From Methylophilus sp. (GTDB lineage: Bacteria > Pseudomonadota > Gammaproteobacteria > Burkholderiales > Methylophilaceae), in contig NZ_SSGF01000016.1 in assembly GCF_008015755.1 (NCBI RefSeq), forward strand, positions 17,819-81,818: a stretch of 64,000 nucleotides of DNA, written 5' to 3'. The notes below the pieces were generated by a model that saw only the letters and a list, made by a program, of their open reading frames with translations, was not told where the DNA came from and made no database searches. The position numbers were made by a program, and so were the translations under genes. Positions 17,922 through 26,178 of this stretch are shown here, piece after piece. The stretch's first letter is position 1. The number at the start of each line of letters is the position of its first letter.

Positions 17922-20066
17922 ATGATTTATATTGCTGACCCAAATCCATGGCTGGCCTTGTATGCGCAACCGCTGCATACACGCCTGACCCCGCCCACCG
18001 CAGACTTGCAGGACTTTCTGTCAGAGTATGGTCGCACGCACGGATTACCATCTGTGAGCCTGGAATCAACCCTTGACTGGCAAGAGGACCTGGCACAGGT
18101 GCTGGCGCCATTGCCTGAAAGCCTGCTTGATACACTGAATAAGTCCATATTGGGTATTTTCTTTGCCAATGGCCTTGATGCTTCAGGCTTTACCGACATG
18201 GTCGCTCTGGGCGATGGCAGCAACAATATCGGCTTTGTGATTGTGCTCGACAGCCAGGCGTTCCGCCATCCGTCGGCAAATGCCTGGGCTAGCTGGAAAG
18301 AAAATTCAGCCTTCGTGGCCGATGAGCAGGTACAAATCAGCGTCGAGATCGCCACCCCAGAAAATGACCACCGCATCCAGGCACTGCGTTTTCTGTTACT
18401 GCATGAATTCGGCCATATTGTGTCCACTATGACCGACCTTTGCCCGCAGTCGTGGGCATTCTCGCTACCCAAGCTGGCTGGTCACTTTAGCAAACTCAGT
18501 TGGCAAACCAATGGCAGCAAGGCGATCCGGCCAGAGCAGAATTTCCCGCATCGCGAAAAAATTAGTTTCTATCGCCAGCCGGCCCTGCATGCCAGCCAGG
18601 CATTAGACCTCTATCGTGACCTGGCCAGGACGGCGTTTCCGACCTTATACGCCAGCATGGATGTGCAGGAAGACTTTGCCGAGTGCTTTGCGACCTATGT
18701 GCATACAGAATTACTCGGCCAGCCATACCACCTGCAATTAACAATCGCGGGCAACCAGGTCTATCGCAGCGATGACTTCTGGGCATCGGCGCGTGCCAGC
18801 GAAAAAAAGCGCTATCTGCGCAATTTATTTGACGCCTTGGCCCACAACAATGCCAGCCATACCTTTCAAGGGCTGGCGCCTTTTCTGCGCATGAGCCTCA
18901 GCGGCGCAGATTTGCGCGCGCATGCGCAATCGCTCTTGGTTCAGGCCAATCAGGACCAGGAGAACGCCATTTTGTGGATGAATCTGGCAATTGGCTTTTT
19001 ATGCCTGAAAATGCGCGACATGGGCCTGGCGATTCAAGAGCAGGCGCTGTCTTTACAACGACTCTACCGCCGCCCGGCAAACTGCCAGCCGCCACGCTTT
19101 CGCTTGCTGATGATCATGACGCCAGGCGATCTGTCTGAAAACACGCCGATTGATTGCCTGCTGGAAAACAGCCCGGTAGAACTCCTTTATTACTATGCCT
19201 CAGTCGAGCAGCCGCTACCATCGCCCATGCCCGAACACGACGCGGTGATGGTCGCCCTTTCAGATAGCCAGGCCAACCGCGCTTTGCTGCTGGCAGTGCA
19301 AGCCAGCCTGCTAGCTTACGCCCGGCCGGTGATTAATCCGCCACACCTGTTGCCCAACGTTAACCGTGACCAGCTCAGTGAGTTGCTGCAAGACGTCCCC
19401 GGCCTCGATATGCCGCGCACGCACAAACTCACCCGCAGCCAGGTCGTCACGCGTTTGAGCATGCCGCGCCCGGCAGAGATTACCGACCCGGCTGCGCTGC
19501 CTGGATTACCCTTGATTATTCGCCCGGTCGGCTCGCAAGCCGGTAACGACTTGGCCAGAATCACGCAGCCAGCTGAACTGGCGGACTATTTAAAACAAGT
19601 CCAAAGTACCGCTTTTTTTGTCTCGCGCTTTGTCGATTACAGCAGCCAGGATGGCCAGTTCCGTAAATACCGCATCGCCATGCTGCGCGGCCAGCCGTTT
19701 ATTTGCCATATGGCGATTTCGAGTGACTGGATGGTGCATTACGTCAATGCCGGTATGTATGACTCCGCTGACAAACGGGCCGAAGAAGGTGCGTTTATGC
19801 AGAACTTTGCCAGCTTTGCCACGCGCCACCAAACGGCGCTGGCCGCGATTTACCAGCGTTTGCAACTCGACTATGTATGCATTGATTGTGCAGAGACCAA
19901 AGACGGCCAATTACTGGTGTTCGAAATCGACCACATCATGGCCGTGCACGCCATGGATTCTGCCAGCCTGTTCCCGTTTAAAGCCGGGCAAATCGGCAAG
20001 CTACAGCAAGCTTTTGAGCAATATTTATACGCATTACAGCCGCAACCTTTACTGGAGAGCGCATGA
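17922..20066 (+). CDS. HExxH metallopeptidase-like / ATP-grasp fusion protein
   Basis: Protein of 714 residues combining two enzyme-like parts. The N-terminal half contains LLLHEFGHIVSTMTD (HEFGH at residues 161-165) and, about 85 residues later, QEDFAECFATYVH, which fits the HExxH plus downstream Glu pattern of gluzincin zinc peptidases. A helical, TPR-like section follows (about 300-390). The C-terminal third resembles ATP-grasp ligases: PLIIRPVGSQAGNDL (phosphate-binding loop with Arg where Lys is common), FVSRFVDYSSQDGQFRKYRI, and DYVCIDCAETKDGQLLVFEID (metal-binding acidic strand). No signal peptide. Its TGA overlaps the serC start (ATGATGA). TACACT at 17911-17916 could be a -10 element only 5 bases before the ATG, so the mRNA may be nearly leaderless. 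Substrate unknown. Confidence 0.8.
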   Translation: MIYIADPNPWLALYAQPLHTRLTPPTADLQDFLSEYGRTHGLPSVSLESTLDWQEDLAQVLAPLPESLLDTLNKSILGIFFANGLDASGFTDMVALGDGSNNIGFVIVLDSQAFRHPSANAWASWKENSAFVADEQVQISVEIATPENDHRIQALRFLLLHEFGHIVSTMTDLCPQSWAFSLPKLAGHFSKLSWQTNGSKAIRPEQNFPHREKISFYRQPALHASQALDLYRDLARTAFPTLYASMDVQEDFAECFATYVHTELLGQPYHLQLTIAGNQVYRSDDFWASARASEKKRYLRNLFDALAHNNASHTFQGLAPFLRMSLSGADLRAHAQSLLVQANQDQENAILWMNLAIGFLCLKMRDMGLAIQEQALSLQRLYRRPANCQPPRFRLLMIMTPGDLSENTPIDCLLENSPVELLYYYASVEQPLPSPMPEHDAVMVALSDSQANRALLLAVQASLLAYARPVINPPHLLPNVNRDQLSELLQDVPGLDMPRTHKLTRSQVVTRLSMPRPAEITDPAALPGLPLIIRPVGSQAGNDLARITQPAELADYLKQVQSTAFFVSRFVDYSSQDGQFRKYRIAMLRGQPFICHMAISSDWMVHYVNAGMYDSADKRAEEGAFMQNFASFATRHQTALAAIYQRLQLDYVCIDCAETKDGQLLVFEIDHIMAVHAMDSASLFPFKAGQIGKLQQAFEQYLYALQPQPLLESA

Positions 20067-21202
20067 TGAAACTGAATGCCAATCAACTGAATTTTTCTGG
20101 CGGCCCGGGCGCCTTGCCTGAAAGCGTCTTGCAACAACTGCACACCGCCATGCTCTGTGTACCAGAAGTCGGTTTGTCTATTTTAGGCATCAGCCATCGC
20201 TCGGCATGGTTTGCGCAGGTGGTGCATGAGTTAGAAGACAATATCCGCCATCTGATGGGTTTGCCAGCGTCTACACGCGTGTTGATGATGCAAGGCGGCG
20301 CCACGCAGCAGTTCTCTATGTTGCCAATGAATTTGCTGCGCAACGGGCAGTCAGCAGACTATATCCATAGCGGCTACTGGAGCGGCAAGGCGATTCACGA
20401 GGCAGAAAAATCCGGCAAATTGCACTTGGCATGGAGTGGCAAAGCTGACCAGTTTGGTCGCTTGCCTACCGATGCTGAGTTACAACTCTCCAAAGATGCG
20501 GCCTATTTTCACTATATCTCGAATGAGACGGTAGAAGGGTTGCAGTTCCATCGCGTGCCCGGTCGCGACGATGTGCCACGTATCTGTGACATGTCCTCAG
20601 ACCTGTTATCGGCGCCTGGGGACTTTAATCGCTACTCGATGATTTATGCCCATGCACAGAAAAATATTGGCCCGGCCGGGGTGACGCTGGTGATCTTGCG
20701 TGATGACTTTATGAACAGCCTGCCTGATGATTTGCCAGGCTTTATCAATTACCATGCGCAAGCCGATGCGCACTCTATCTACAACACCCCACCCGTGTTT
20801 GCGATTTATAGCGTGTTGCTGGTGACACGCTGGTTGCGTGATGAAATGGGCGGCTTGCACAATATGGCCAAACGTAATCAGGCCAAGGCAGACTGTTTGT
20901 ATCAGGTACTGGACGACCACGCCGACTTTTACCGTGGCCGTGCGGCCGTGGCTGACCGTTCTACAATGAATGTGGTGTTTAATTTGCCAACCGCCGAGAT
21001 TGAGCAAGCGTTTTTTCAGCAAGCACACCTGGCAGGGTTTTCAGGCTTGAATGGCCACCGCAGCATAGGCGGTATTCGGGCGTCGATTTATAACGGCTTA
21101 GAGCTGGCAGCCGCTGAGCAACTGGCTGACTTTATGCAAACATTTCGCCAGCGTTATCAAGCAACAACCGCAACCACCGCTTTGTCGCCCGCTTACGCTT
21201 AA
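20063..21202 (+). CDS. serC: Phosphoserine aminotransferase
   Basis: SerC is a PLP-dependent aminotransferase making O-phospho-L-serine (serine synthesis) and serving pyridoxal phosphate synthesis. Family blocks: NFSGGPGALPESVL at the N terminus, LGISHRS, MMQGGATQQFSMLPMNLL, and the PLP-lysine region YAHAQKNIGPAGVTLVIL. Length 379 is slightly longer than the usual 360. The start overlaps the stop of the upstream fusion gene (ATGATGA; the second ATG at 20066 is also possible), with GGAGAGCGC before it. Cytoplasmic homodimer. It converges with the small BamE-like gene 12 bases away. Confidence 0.95.
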   Translation: MMKLNANQLNFSGGPGALPESVLQQLHTAMLCVPEVGLSILGISHRSAWFAQVVHELEDNIRHLMGLPASTRVLMMQGGATQQFSMLPMNLLRNGQSADYIHSGYWSGKAIHEAEKSGKLHLAWSGKADQFGRLPTDAELQLSKDAAYFHYISNETVEGLQFHRVPGRDDVPRICDMSSDLLSAPGDFNRYSMIYAHAQKNIGPAGVTLVILRDDFMNSLPDDLPGFINYHAQADAHSIYNTPPVFAIYSVLLVTRWLRDEMGGLHNMAKRNQAKADCLYQVLDDHADFYRGRAAVADRSTMNVVFNLPTAEIEQAFFQQAHLAGFSGLNGHRSIGGIRASIYNGLELAAAEQLADFMQTFRQRYQATTATTALSPAYA

Positions 21203-21214
21203 CCGGCCAAAGGT

Positions 21215-21592
21215 TTAGTGCGAAGAAATCTGGCTATGGGTTAAACGACCATCCTGGTCAAAATAAATGCGCAAGGCATGGTAAACATGCATGCACTTAC
21301 CAAGGTCGTACTCCAGCGCGTTGGCGTCCTCTAAACTGGGGCGACCCAGCAAGGCCATCACCGCTTCTTTTTTAGCACCACGGATGAGGATATGATTTTT
21401 TAGGTCGTAGGCCATGTCACCGCGACGACACTCTGTTTGCACCGTGTTGGCGAGGGACATCCAGCGCGCCTGGTCAAATTTGTCTCCGCCAAACACCGCC
21501 TGGTCTTTAAACGCCCACCAGGTAAAAAACACAATGGTGAGGATGACAGTGAATACCGCTAACGCAATTGCAGACAGCTTGATCAGTTTCAT
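21215..21592 (-). CDS. Small membrane-anchored protein, BamE/SmpA-like
   Basis: Protein of 125 residues. Residues about 5-28 are one strong hydrophobic helix (LSAIALAVFTVILTIVFFTWWAF), probably an uncleaved anchor. The soluble part contains AVMALLGRPSLEDANALEYDLG and LRIYFDQDGRLTHSQI. This pattern (helix, LGxP turn, then strands ending in a Phe-Asp-Gly segment) is typical of BamE/SmpA-OmlA folds, but there is no lipobox, so it is not BamE itself. It is the last gene of the glyA-nrdR operon, 18 bases after nrdR. Function unknown. Confidence 0.65.
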   Translation of the reverse strand: MKLIKLSAIALAVFTVILTIVFFTWWAFKDQAVFGGDKFDQARWMSLANTVQTECRRGDMAYDLKNHILIRGAKKEAVMALLGRPSLEDANALEYDLGKCMHVYHALRIYFDQDGRLTHSQISSH

Positions 21593-21610
21593 GCACCCTC
21601 GCCTTTCGGA

Positions 21611-22075
21611 CTAATTATCGCTATCGGTCACATCCAGGTCACGAATAGCATTATGAAAATCATCGACATCTGAAAAGCTACGATACACCGAAGCAAAACG
21701 GATATACGCCACCTGATCCATTTGTTTGAGCTCTTGCATCACGGTTTCACCCAGCAATCGCGCAGGCACTTCTCGCACGCCCAAACCAAGCACTTTTTGA
21801 ATAATACGGTCCATGGCCTTATCGACATACTCGGTCGGCACCGGGCGCTTGTGTAACGCGCGCGTAAATGACACGCGCAACTTTTCACGCTTGAACTCTT
21901 CGCGGTTGCCGTTTTGCTTGACCACCTGCGGCAGATGCAACTCTGCCGTTTCATAGGTAGTAAAGCGCTTATCGCAGACCTGGCAACGACGACGCCTGCG
22001 GATGGAGTTGCCCTCCTCATTGAGTCGGGAATCCACCACCTGCGTATCGTCAGCACCGCAAAAAGGACATTTCAT
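21611..22075 (-). CDS. nrdR: Transcriptional repressor of ribonucleotide reductase genes
   Basis: NrdR represses ribonucleotide reductase genes in response to dATP/ATP. Zinc ribbon [17 protein letters not shown] with a second CQVCDKRF pair, the basic stretch SIRRRRRC, and an ATP-cone domain ([16 protein letters not shown] to the C terminus, including [11 protein letters not shown]) are all present. At 154 residues it is full length. It follows glyA after 21 bases, a common arrangement in proteobacteria (glyA-nrdR-ribD in many). Here ribD is 4 kb away on the same strand, separated by serC and its partner on the other strand. Confidence 0.96.
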   Translation of the reverse strand: MKCPFCGADDTQVVDSRLNEEGNSIRRRRRCQVCDKRFTTYETAELHLPQVVKQNGNREEFKREKLRVSFTRALHKRPVPTEYVDKAMDRIIQKVLGLGVREVPARLLGETVMQELKQMDQVAYIRFASVYRSFSDVDDFHNAIRDLDVTDSDN

Positions 22076-22096
22076 GGCTAAAACTGGCCGGAGAAA

Positions 22097-23344
22097 TTAT
22101 TTGCCGTAGACTGGGAATTTGTCAGTTAATGCGTGTACTTTGGCTTTTACCGCTGCAATGACTTCTGCATTTTCCGGGTTATCCAGCACGTCGGCGATCA
22201 GGTTAGCCACTTGCTCGGCCTCGGCTTCTTTAAAGCCACGGGTGGTAATCGCTGGCGAACCGATACGGATACCGGAAGTCACGAATGGGCTCTCAGGGTC
22301 GTTAGGAATCGCGTTTTTGTTGACAGTAATGTGCGCTTGGCCGAGGAAAGCATCAGCCGCTTTACCAGTCAAGCCTTTAGGCCGTAGATCAACCAAAAAT
22401 ACGTGTGACTCAGTACGGCCAGAGATAATGCGCAAGCCGCGTGCCGCCAGTGTATTGGCCATCACGCTAGCGTTTTTCAACACTTGTTCTTGATACACCT
22501 TGAACTCAGGCTGGGCTGCTTCGAGAAAAGCCGTGGCTTTACCGGCGATGACATGCATCAATGGACCACCTTGCAAGCTTGGGAACACGTTAGAGTTGAT
22601 GGATTTTTCAAACTCTGCTTTAGCCATGATGATACCGCCACGTGGGCCACGCAAGGTTTTGTGCGTGGTAGAAGTGACGAAGTCAGCGTGTGGCACTGGA
22701 TTAGGGTAAACACCACCGGCGATCAGGCCAGAATAGTGCGCCATGTCGACCATAAAATAAGCACCGACTTTTTTAGCGATCTCAGCCATCCGTGCCCAGT
22801 CAAAACGCAGGGCGTAAGCAGACGCACCACCAATCAGCAATTTTGGTTTGCACTCAATGGCAATACGCTCCATCTCGTCGTAGTCAATTTCCTCTTTGTC
22901 GTTCAAGCCATAAGGCACAATATTGAACAACTTGCCGGACAGGTTGGCCGGGGAGCCATGCGTCAAATGACCGCCGTGGCCCAGGTTCATGCCCATGATG
23001 GTATCGCCTGGTTTTAAAATAGAGAAATATACCGCCTGGTTGGCTTGTGACCCAGAGTGCGGTTGCACGTTGGCATACTCCGCGCCATACAGTGCCTTCA
23101 GGCGATCAATCGCCAATTGCTCCACTTGGTCAACAAACTCACAGCCGCCGTAAAAACGCTTGCCTGGATAACCTTCCGCATACTTGTTAGTCAGCTGCGA
23201 GCCTTGTGCTTCCATCACCGCTGGGCTGGTGTAGTTTTCTGAGGCAATCAGCTCAATATGCTGATGTTGACGTTCGACTTCGGCAGAAATCATGGTGGCC
23301 AAAGCTGGGTCTGCAACGCTTAAGTTTCTTGAAAAGCTAAACAT
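22097..23344 (-). CDS. glyA: Serine hydroxymethyltransferase
   Basis: GlyA interconverts serine and glycine with tetrahydrofolate as C1 carrier. The PLP lysine lies in [15 protein letters not shown]; other signatures are [14 protein letters not shown] and [15 protein letters not shown]. About 415 residues, standard. The ATG at 23344 was chosen ([15 protein letters not shown]) over an upstream in-frame TTG at 23353 because GGAAA is better spaced to it. First gene of glyA-nrdR-small membrane protein. Upstream is a 436-base non-coding interval holding a predicted small RNA on the other strand. Confidence 0.97.
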   Translation of the reverse strand: MFSFSRNLSVADPALATMISAEVERQHQHIELIASENYTSPAVMEAQGSQLTNKYAEGYPGKRFYGGCEFVDQVEQLAIDRLKALYGAEYANVQPHSGSQANQAVYFSILKPGDTIMGMNLGHGGHLTHGSPANLSGKLFNIVPYGLNDKEEIDYDEMERIAIECKPKLLIGGASAYALRFDWARMAEIAKKVGAYFMVDMAHYSGLIAGGVYPNPVPHADFVTSTTHKTLRGPRGGIIMAKAEFEKSINSNVFPSLQGGPLMHVIAGKATAFLEAAQPEFKVYQEQVLKNASVMANTLAARGLRIISGRTESHVFLVDLRPKGLTGKAADAFLGQAHITVNKNAIPNDPESPFVTSGIRIGSPAITTRGFKEAEAEQVANLIADVLDNPENAEVIAAVKAKVHALTDKFPVYGK

Positions 23345-23568
23345 GACGATCAAGTTTCCGTATCAATAACAATAAAGTGTAATTTTACCATGAGGCGACC
23401 ATGGCATGCACCTATCGCATGCGTCAGCGCAAGATGCCTGCTTTTTTGGGGCAAGCAAGCGCGGAAAATGACAATGTATGGAAGATCGCTGCAATCGTAA
23501 AGATACTGGCCACCTGAGAGCTAGTTAAAACCTGAAAGAGCGTTGTCATAAGTGCGCCAGCATTGCAC
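23345..23568. other. Non-coding stretch upstream of glyA
   Basis: About 220 bases without a credible gene. It must contain the glyA promoter (minus strand), but no convincing -35/-10 pair was found. Two GCATGC hexamers (23404-23409 and 23417-23422) lie 7 bases apart. GTGC-N9-GCAC (23552-23568), just before the NtrC-like site, could be a degenerate second activator site. No glycine riboswitch features were recognised. Confidence 0.4.
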
Positions 23569-23593
23569 GCCTTGCACCAAATTAGTGCAAGGC
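23569..23593. promoter_or_regulatory. NtrC-like enhancer site
   Basis: A perfect 9-bp inverted repeat, GCCTTGCAC - 7 bases - GTGCAAGGC. Its core TGCACCAAATTAGTGCA (23573-23589) matches the NtrC site TGCACC-N5-GGTGCA at all but one position. Its centre is about 120 bases upstream of the predicted transcript start at 23701, a typical enhancer distance for sigma-54 promoters. Between them lie a second hairpin and an IHF-like match (AATCAATAAGATA on the minus strand, around 23645-23656), which would help DNA looping. Confidence 0.65.
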
Positions 23594-23601
23594 ATCAAAC
23601 A

Positions 23602-23618
23602 GTTGCTGTCTCAGCAAC
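23602..23618. repeat. Perfect 7-bp inverted repeat between enhancer and promoter
   Basis: GTTGCTG, loop TCT, CAGCAAC. It lies between the NtrC-like site and the sigma-54 promoter. No T-run follows on either strand; it may be a second regulator site or chance. Confidence 0.45.
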
Positions 23619-23674
23619 AGGCAATAAATCCATAAAACAAGCTATCTTATTGATTTAAATGTAATTATAAAAGC

Positions 23675-23690
23675 TGGCACAGCTTATGCT
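23675..23690 (+). promoter_or_regulatory. Sigma-54 (-24/-12) promoter
   Basis: TGGCACAGCTTATGCT matches the RpoN consensus TGGCAC-N5-TTGC(A/T) except for ATGC in place of TTGC. The invariant GG (23676-23677) and GC (23688-23689) have exactly 10 bases between them, as required. The predicted start of transcription is about 23701. No sigma-70 hexamer pair with normal spacing overlaps it. Confidence 0.65.
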
Positions 23691-23700
23691 TAGTAGTAGC

Positions 23701-23759
23701 CGTAAGCGTATATCTCCAAAATCGCTCCCTAAACCCAACTTCGGTTGGGTTCTTTTTTT
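23701..23759 (+). ncRNA. Predicted NtrC/RpoN-controlled small RNA
   Basis: A transcript of about 58-60 nt is predicted between the sigma-54 promoter and a strong intrinsic terminator, in a 436-base gap with no gene on this strand. The 5' part before the terminator is unstructured and carries UCUCC (about 23713-23717) and GCUCCCU (about 23723-23729). Pyrimidine-rich segments of this type can pair with ribosome-binding sites, so it is a candidate base-pairing regulator for nitrogen status. Both neighbours (glyA, asmA-like) are on the other strand, so it is not a leader of either. The 5' end is inferred from promoter geometry (within a few bases). No known RNA family was recognised. Confidence 0.6.
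23732..23759 (+). terminator. Strong intrinsic terminator
   Basis: AACCCAAC (23732-23739), UUCG tetraloop, GUUGGGUU (23744-23751), then C and seven T (23753-23759). A textbook Rho-independent terminator on the plus strand. The minus-strand reading lacks a U-run, so it does not serve the convergent asmA-like gene well. Confidence 0.93.
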
Positions 23760-23780
23760 GCCATAATCCAACACAGGCCA

Positions 23781-25841
23781 TTAGTGTTTACGCGCTTTTA
23801 ATTGTTGCAGCGTCTGCTGACAACCTTCATCCGTCACCTCTGAGGCACTGCCAGGGTCAAGAAAAGGCAAAATCGCCGCAAAAGGATTAATTAATGCCAG
23901 CAACACCCCACCAGCCAGGCGCGCGGCAATCGGGCCGGGGCTCAGCGACACCTTGGGATCCACAAACGGGCCGGTGACCAGGATGGGAGAACGCACGGTA
24001 AAAGGGGAGAAGTTTTTGGGGCTGGCTTGCAATTTGAGGTTAAGCAATTCCTGCCCCAGATTGATCTCGCCTTGCACATTCACAGTGGTGACTGGCGTAT
24101 CAATCAAGGCTGCCTCTGGCGTCAGCACGCCTTGCTTGGCATGCCAGCCCATGGCCGCACATTGCATAGGCAGGGCTTGATCACCTTTCATCAGCACGCC
24201 AATAGCTTGCGCAATATCCAGGCCTGCAGCCTCGACCAGCAGATGCGAAATTTCACCCTGGCGCACCATCAGCGCCAACTGGCCATCCAGTGATTTAAGT
24301 AACGCCGCCGTAGAGCGTCCGCGCCCTTGCAAGCTGGCTTTGCCGTTTAACTTGCCTGAAATATACGCTGGCGCCTGACTGGTTGACGCAGGCTTGGCTG
24401 AAGAAGGTTTGGTTGGCGAGACTTTGTCATCAGCCACCTTATTCTCTGGTGTCACCTTTAGCCATTGCTCCAGGCGAATATCGCGCACTGCCAATTGAAT
24501 ATCCCACTCAGGCGCAGGTGGCGGGGATAAGTCAGTATTAGTGGCGTCATGAGCATCAATACTCAAAGCACCGGTGAGCGTGCCTTGTGCGGTACTGGCT
24601 TCGAGTTCAGCCAGGCTTAGTTTGTGTTTATTCAGGGTTAAGCGCAGCTTTAAAGGTGCAATACGCTGCTTAAAGGCATTGCCTAAATCCACCGCATCCA
24701 GATGCACATCAATATCGGCATTCATACGCCCATAGGTACTAAAATCCAACGATTCGTCAGGGAACAGCTTACCGGGATGCGCTTTGGCGGCAGAACTCCC
24801 CTGGCTTGCACCAAACGCGGGCGCTAAATCGGCCAGCATCAGCAACGCACCTTGTAGCTTGCCACGCAGCATGGGCGTTTCGGGGGCAAAGTCATACACA
24901 AACTGCCCGGATAACCGGCTACGCCCAATATGGGCAGAAGGAATATTCACCTGCCACTGATCAATGCCTTTTTCAATCTCGGCACTGACTTTAAAGGCGG
25001 CAGTACGTGGTAAGGTCAGGTCCAGCAAATCGCCGACGTCTGCCAGCGATGTGCCTTTCACATCCACCTTGCCTTTCACGCGTTGCGTGCCAAACAAGTC
25101 ATAGACTTCCCCCCGAAATTGCGCGTTGACCGCGCCATACTTCAACCAACCCTGAGAGTTAATCGGTGGCGACTGGCTACCCTGGGTCGCCACCGGCAAA
25201 AAGCCTTGCGTAACCAACTCGCCCTGTAGCGGGCGCTTGCGAAACTGACCATGAATCTTCAACCGCGATTCCGGCGTGGCCAGATGCGCCCCTTCTTCGG
25301 TAAAAAAAGTCAGTGCCAGTTGGGCGTCAGTGACAGCGTCGGTGACTTTGGCCTGGCCCTGATTCACAGCCAATTGTTCGATCAGCGGAAACGGCCGTGG
25401 CGGACTGCTATCATCCAGTTCAAACTGCCAAGTTGCATGCTGGTCTGCGCGGCGCAGCAGGTAGGCATTGAGCTGATCCGCGCGAATCGCGGCAATGCGA
25501 TAAGGGTCGTTTTCTTTGAGCGACCATAGATCACGGTAACGCAGTGCCAGATCCAGGCCATGTGCATCAATAAAATAAGCCGCGTCAAAGCCTTCTGGTG
25601 CCGACAATTTCAATCCACCCACTTGCAGGTGAATGGCGCCCAGCAACTGCAAGCGAAATGGGCGCTCGATCTCGACAGTGCGGTGTAATTTATCCTGCAG
25701 CAATTGTTGCAAGGGCTGCCGCAAAAACGGCCAACCGGCGATTTCACAGGCAATCACCGCCAGCACAAGAGCCAACACAGTGCCCGTAATCCAGTTGCTC
25801 ATCGGTATGGTTTTTTTTGTGGTGATGTCGTTCTCATTCAT
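23781..25841 (-). CDS. AsmA family protein
   Basis: AsmA-like inner-membrane-anchored periplasmic protein of 686 residues. There is one N-terminal TM helix (WITGTVLALVLAVIACEIAGW) followed by the typical sequence after the anchor (LLQDKLHRTVEIERPFRLQLLG). The C-terminal region contains the conserved DLAQAIGVLMKGDQ-like and QGEINLGQELLNLKLQASPK blocks. AsmA/TamB relatives are long beta-rich tubes thought to bridge phospholipids between membranes. A Lys/Pro/Ser-rich linker (about 480-505) separates the halves. Convergent with the predicted small RNA; divergent from iscX. Confidence 0.88.
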   Translation of the reverse strand: MNENDITTKKTIPMSNWITGTVLALVLAVIACEIAGWPFLRQPLQQLLQDKLHRTVEIERPFRLQLLGAIHLQVGGLKLSAPEGFDAAYFIDAHGLDLALRYRDLWSLKENDPYRIAAIRADQLNAYLLRRADQHATWQFELDDSSPPRPFPLIEQLAVNQGQAKVTDAVTDAQLALTFFTEEGAHLATPESRLKIHGQFRKRPLQGELVTQGFLPVATQGSQSPPINSQGWLKYGAVNAQFRGEVYDLFGTQRVKGKVDVKGTSLADVGDLLDLTLPRTAAFKVSAEIEKGIDQWQVNIPSAHIGRSRLSGQFVYDFAPETPMLRGKLQGALLMLADLAPAFGASQGSSAAKAHPGKLFPDESLDFSTYGRMNADIDVHLDAVDLGNAFKQRIAPLKLRLTLNKHKLSLAELEASTAQGTLTGALSIDAHDATNTDLSPPPAPEWDIQLAVRDIRLEQWLKVTPENKVADDKVSPTKPSSAKPASTSQAPAYISGKLNGKASLQGRGRSTAALLKSLDGQLALMVRQGEISHLLVEAAGLDIAQAIGVLMKGDQALPMQCAAMGWHAKQGVLTPEAALIDTPVTTVNVQGEINLGQELLNLKLQASPKNFSPFTVRSPILVTGPFVDPKVSLSPGPIAARLAGGVLLALINPFAAILPFLDPGSASEVTDEGCQQTLQQLKARKH

Positions 25842-25938
25842 AGCTTGTCATGATGACAATGATGGACGGGCTTGGCTAGTCCTGCCTGACTGACACACCT
25901 GTAGGCCGATTCTGTCAAATCCGATAAGCACTCTCAGT

Positions 25939-25944
25939 TATAAT
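25939..25944 (+). promoter_or_regulatory. -10 element of the iscX operon promoter
   Basis: A perfect TATAAT 40 bases before the iscX ATG. The -35 region (around 25913-25920, TGTCAAAT) is weak. It probably drives iscX, the phosphohexomutase and the protease gene together. Confidence 0.5.
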
Positions 25945-25983
25945 GCGCTTTAACACCCTCATTTGCACATGGAGCCGATTGTA

Positions 25984-26178
25984 ATGAAATGGACTGACAG
26001 CCAGCGTATCGCTGAAGACCTGTATGATAAATTGCCCGACGTTGACCCGAAAACCATCCGTTTTACCGACCTGATGCAATGGGTCATGGACCTGGATGGC
26101 TTTGACGACGAGCCTTCTCATTGCGGCGAAAAAATCCTAGAGGCCATTCAACTGGCCTGGATAGAAGAAGCCGAGTAA
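25984..26178 (+). CDS. iscX: Iron-sulfur cluster assembly protein IscX
   Basis: Small acidic IscX (YfhJ) protein of 64 residues. IscX binds IscS and iron and modulates Fe-S cluster assembly. The family block [20 protein letters not shown] followed by RFTDLMQWV and a FDDEP turn is clear. The ATG at 25984 gives the standard length; GGAG lies 10 bases before it. It is separated from any isc operon, which is less common. Its stop codon directly abuts the ATG of the phosphohexomutase gene (TAAATG), so the two are coupled. Confidence 0.93.
   Translation: MKWTDSQRIAEDLYDKLPDVDPKTIRFTDLMQWVMDLDGFDDEPSHCGEKILEAIQLAWIEEAE

Noticed and set aside
21215..21592. bamE
   Set aside because: The fold pattern is similar, but there is no lipobox and the N terminus is an uncleaved membrane helix, so it is not the BAM lipoprotein.
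23687..23764. A 25-codon frame starting ATG at 23687 and running through the small-RNA terminator to TAA
   Set aside because: The ATG lies within the -12 element and upstream of the predicted transcript start, no ribosome-binding site precedes it, and the frame passes through a terminator stem and T-run.
23345..23780. Glycine riboswitch upstream of glyA
   Set aside because: No conserved glycine aptamer features were found on the minus strand, and the strongest structures belong to the plus strand.
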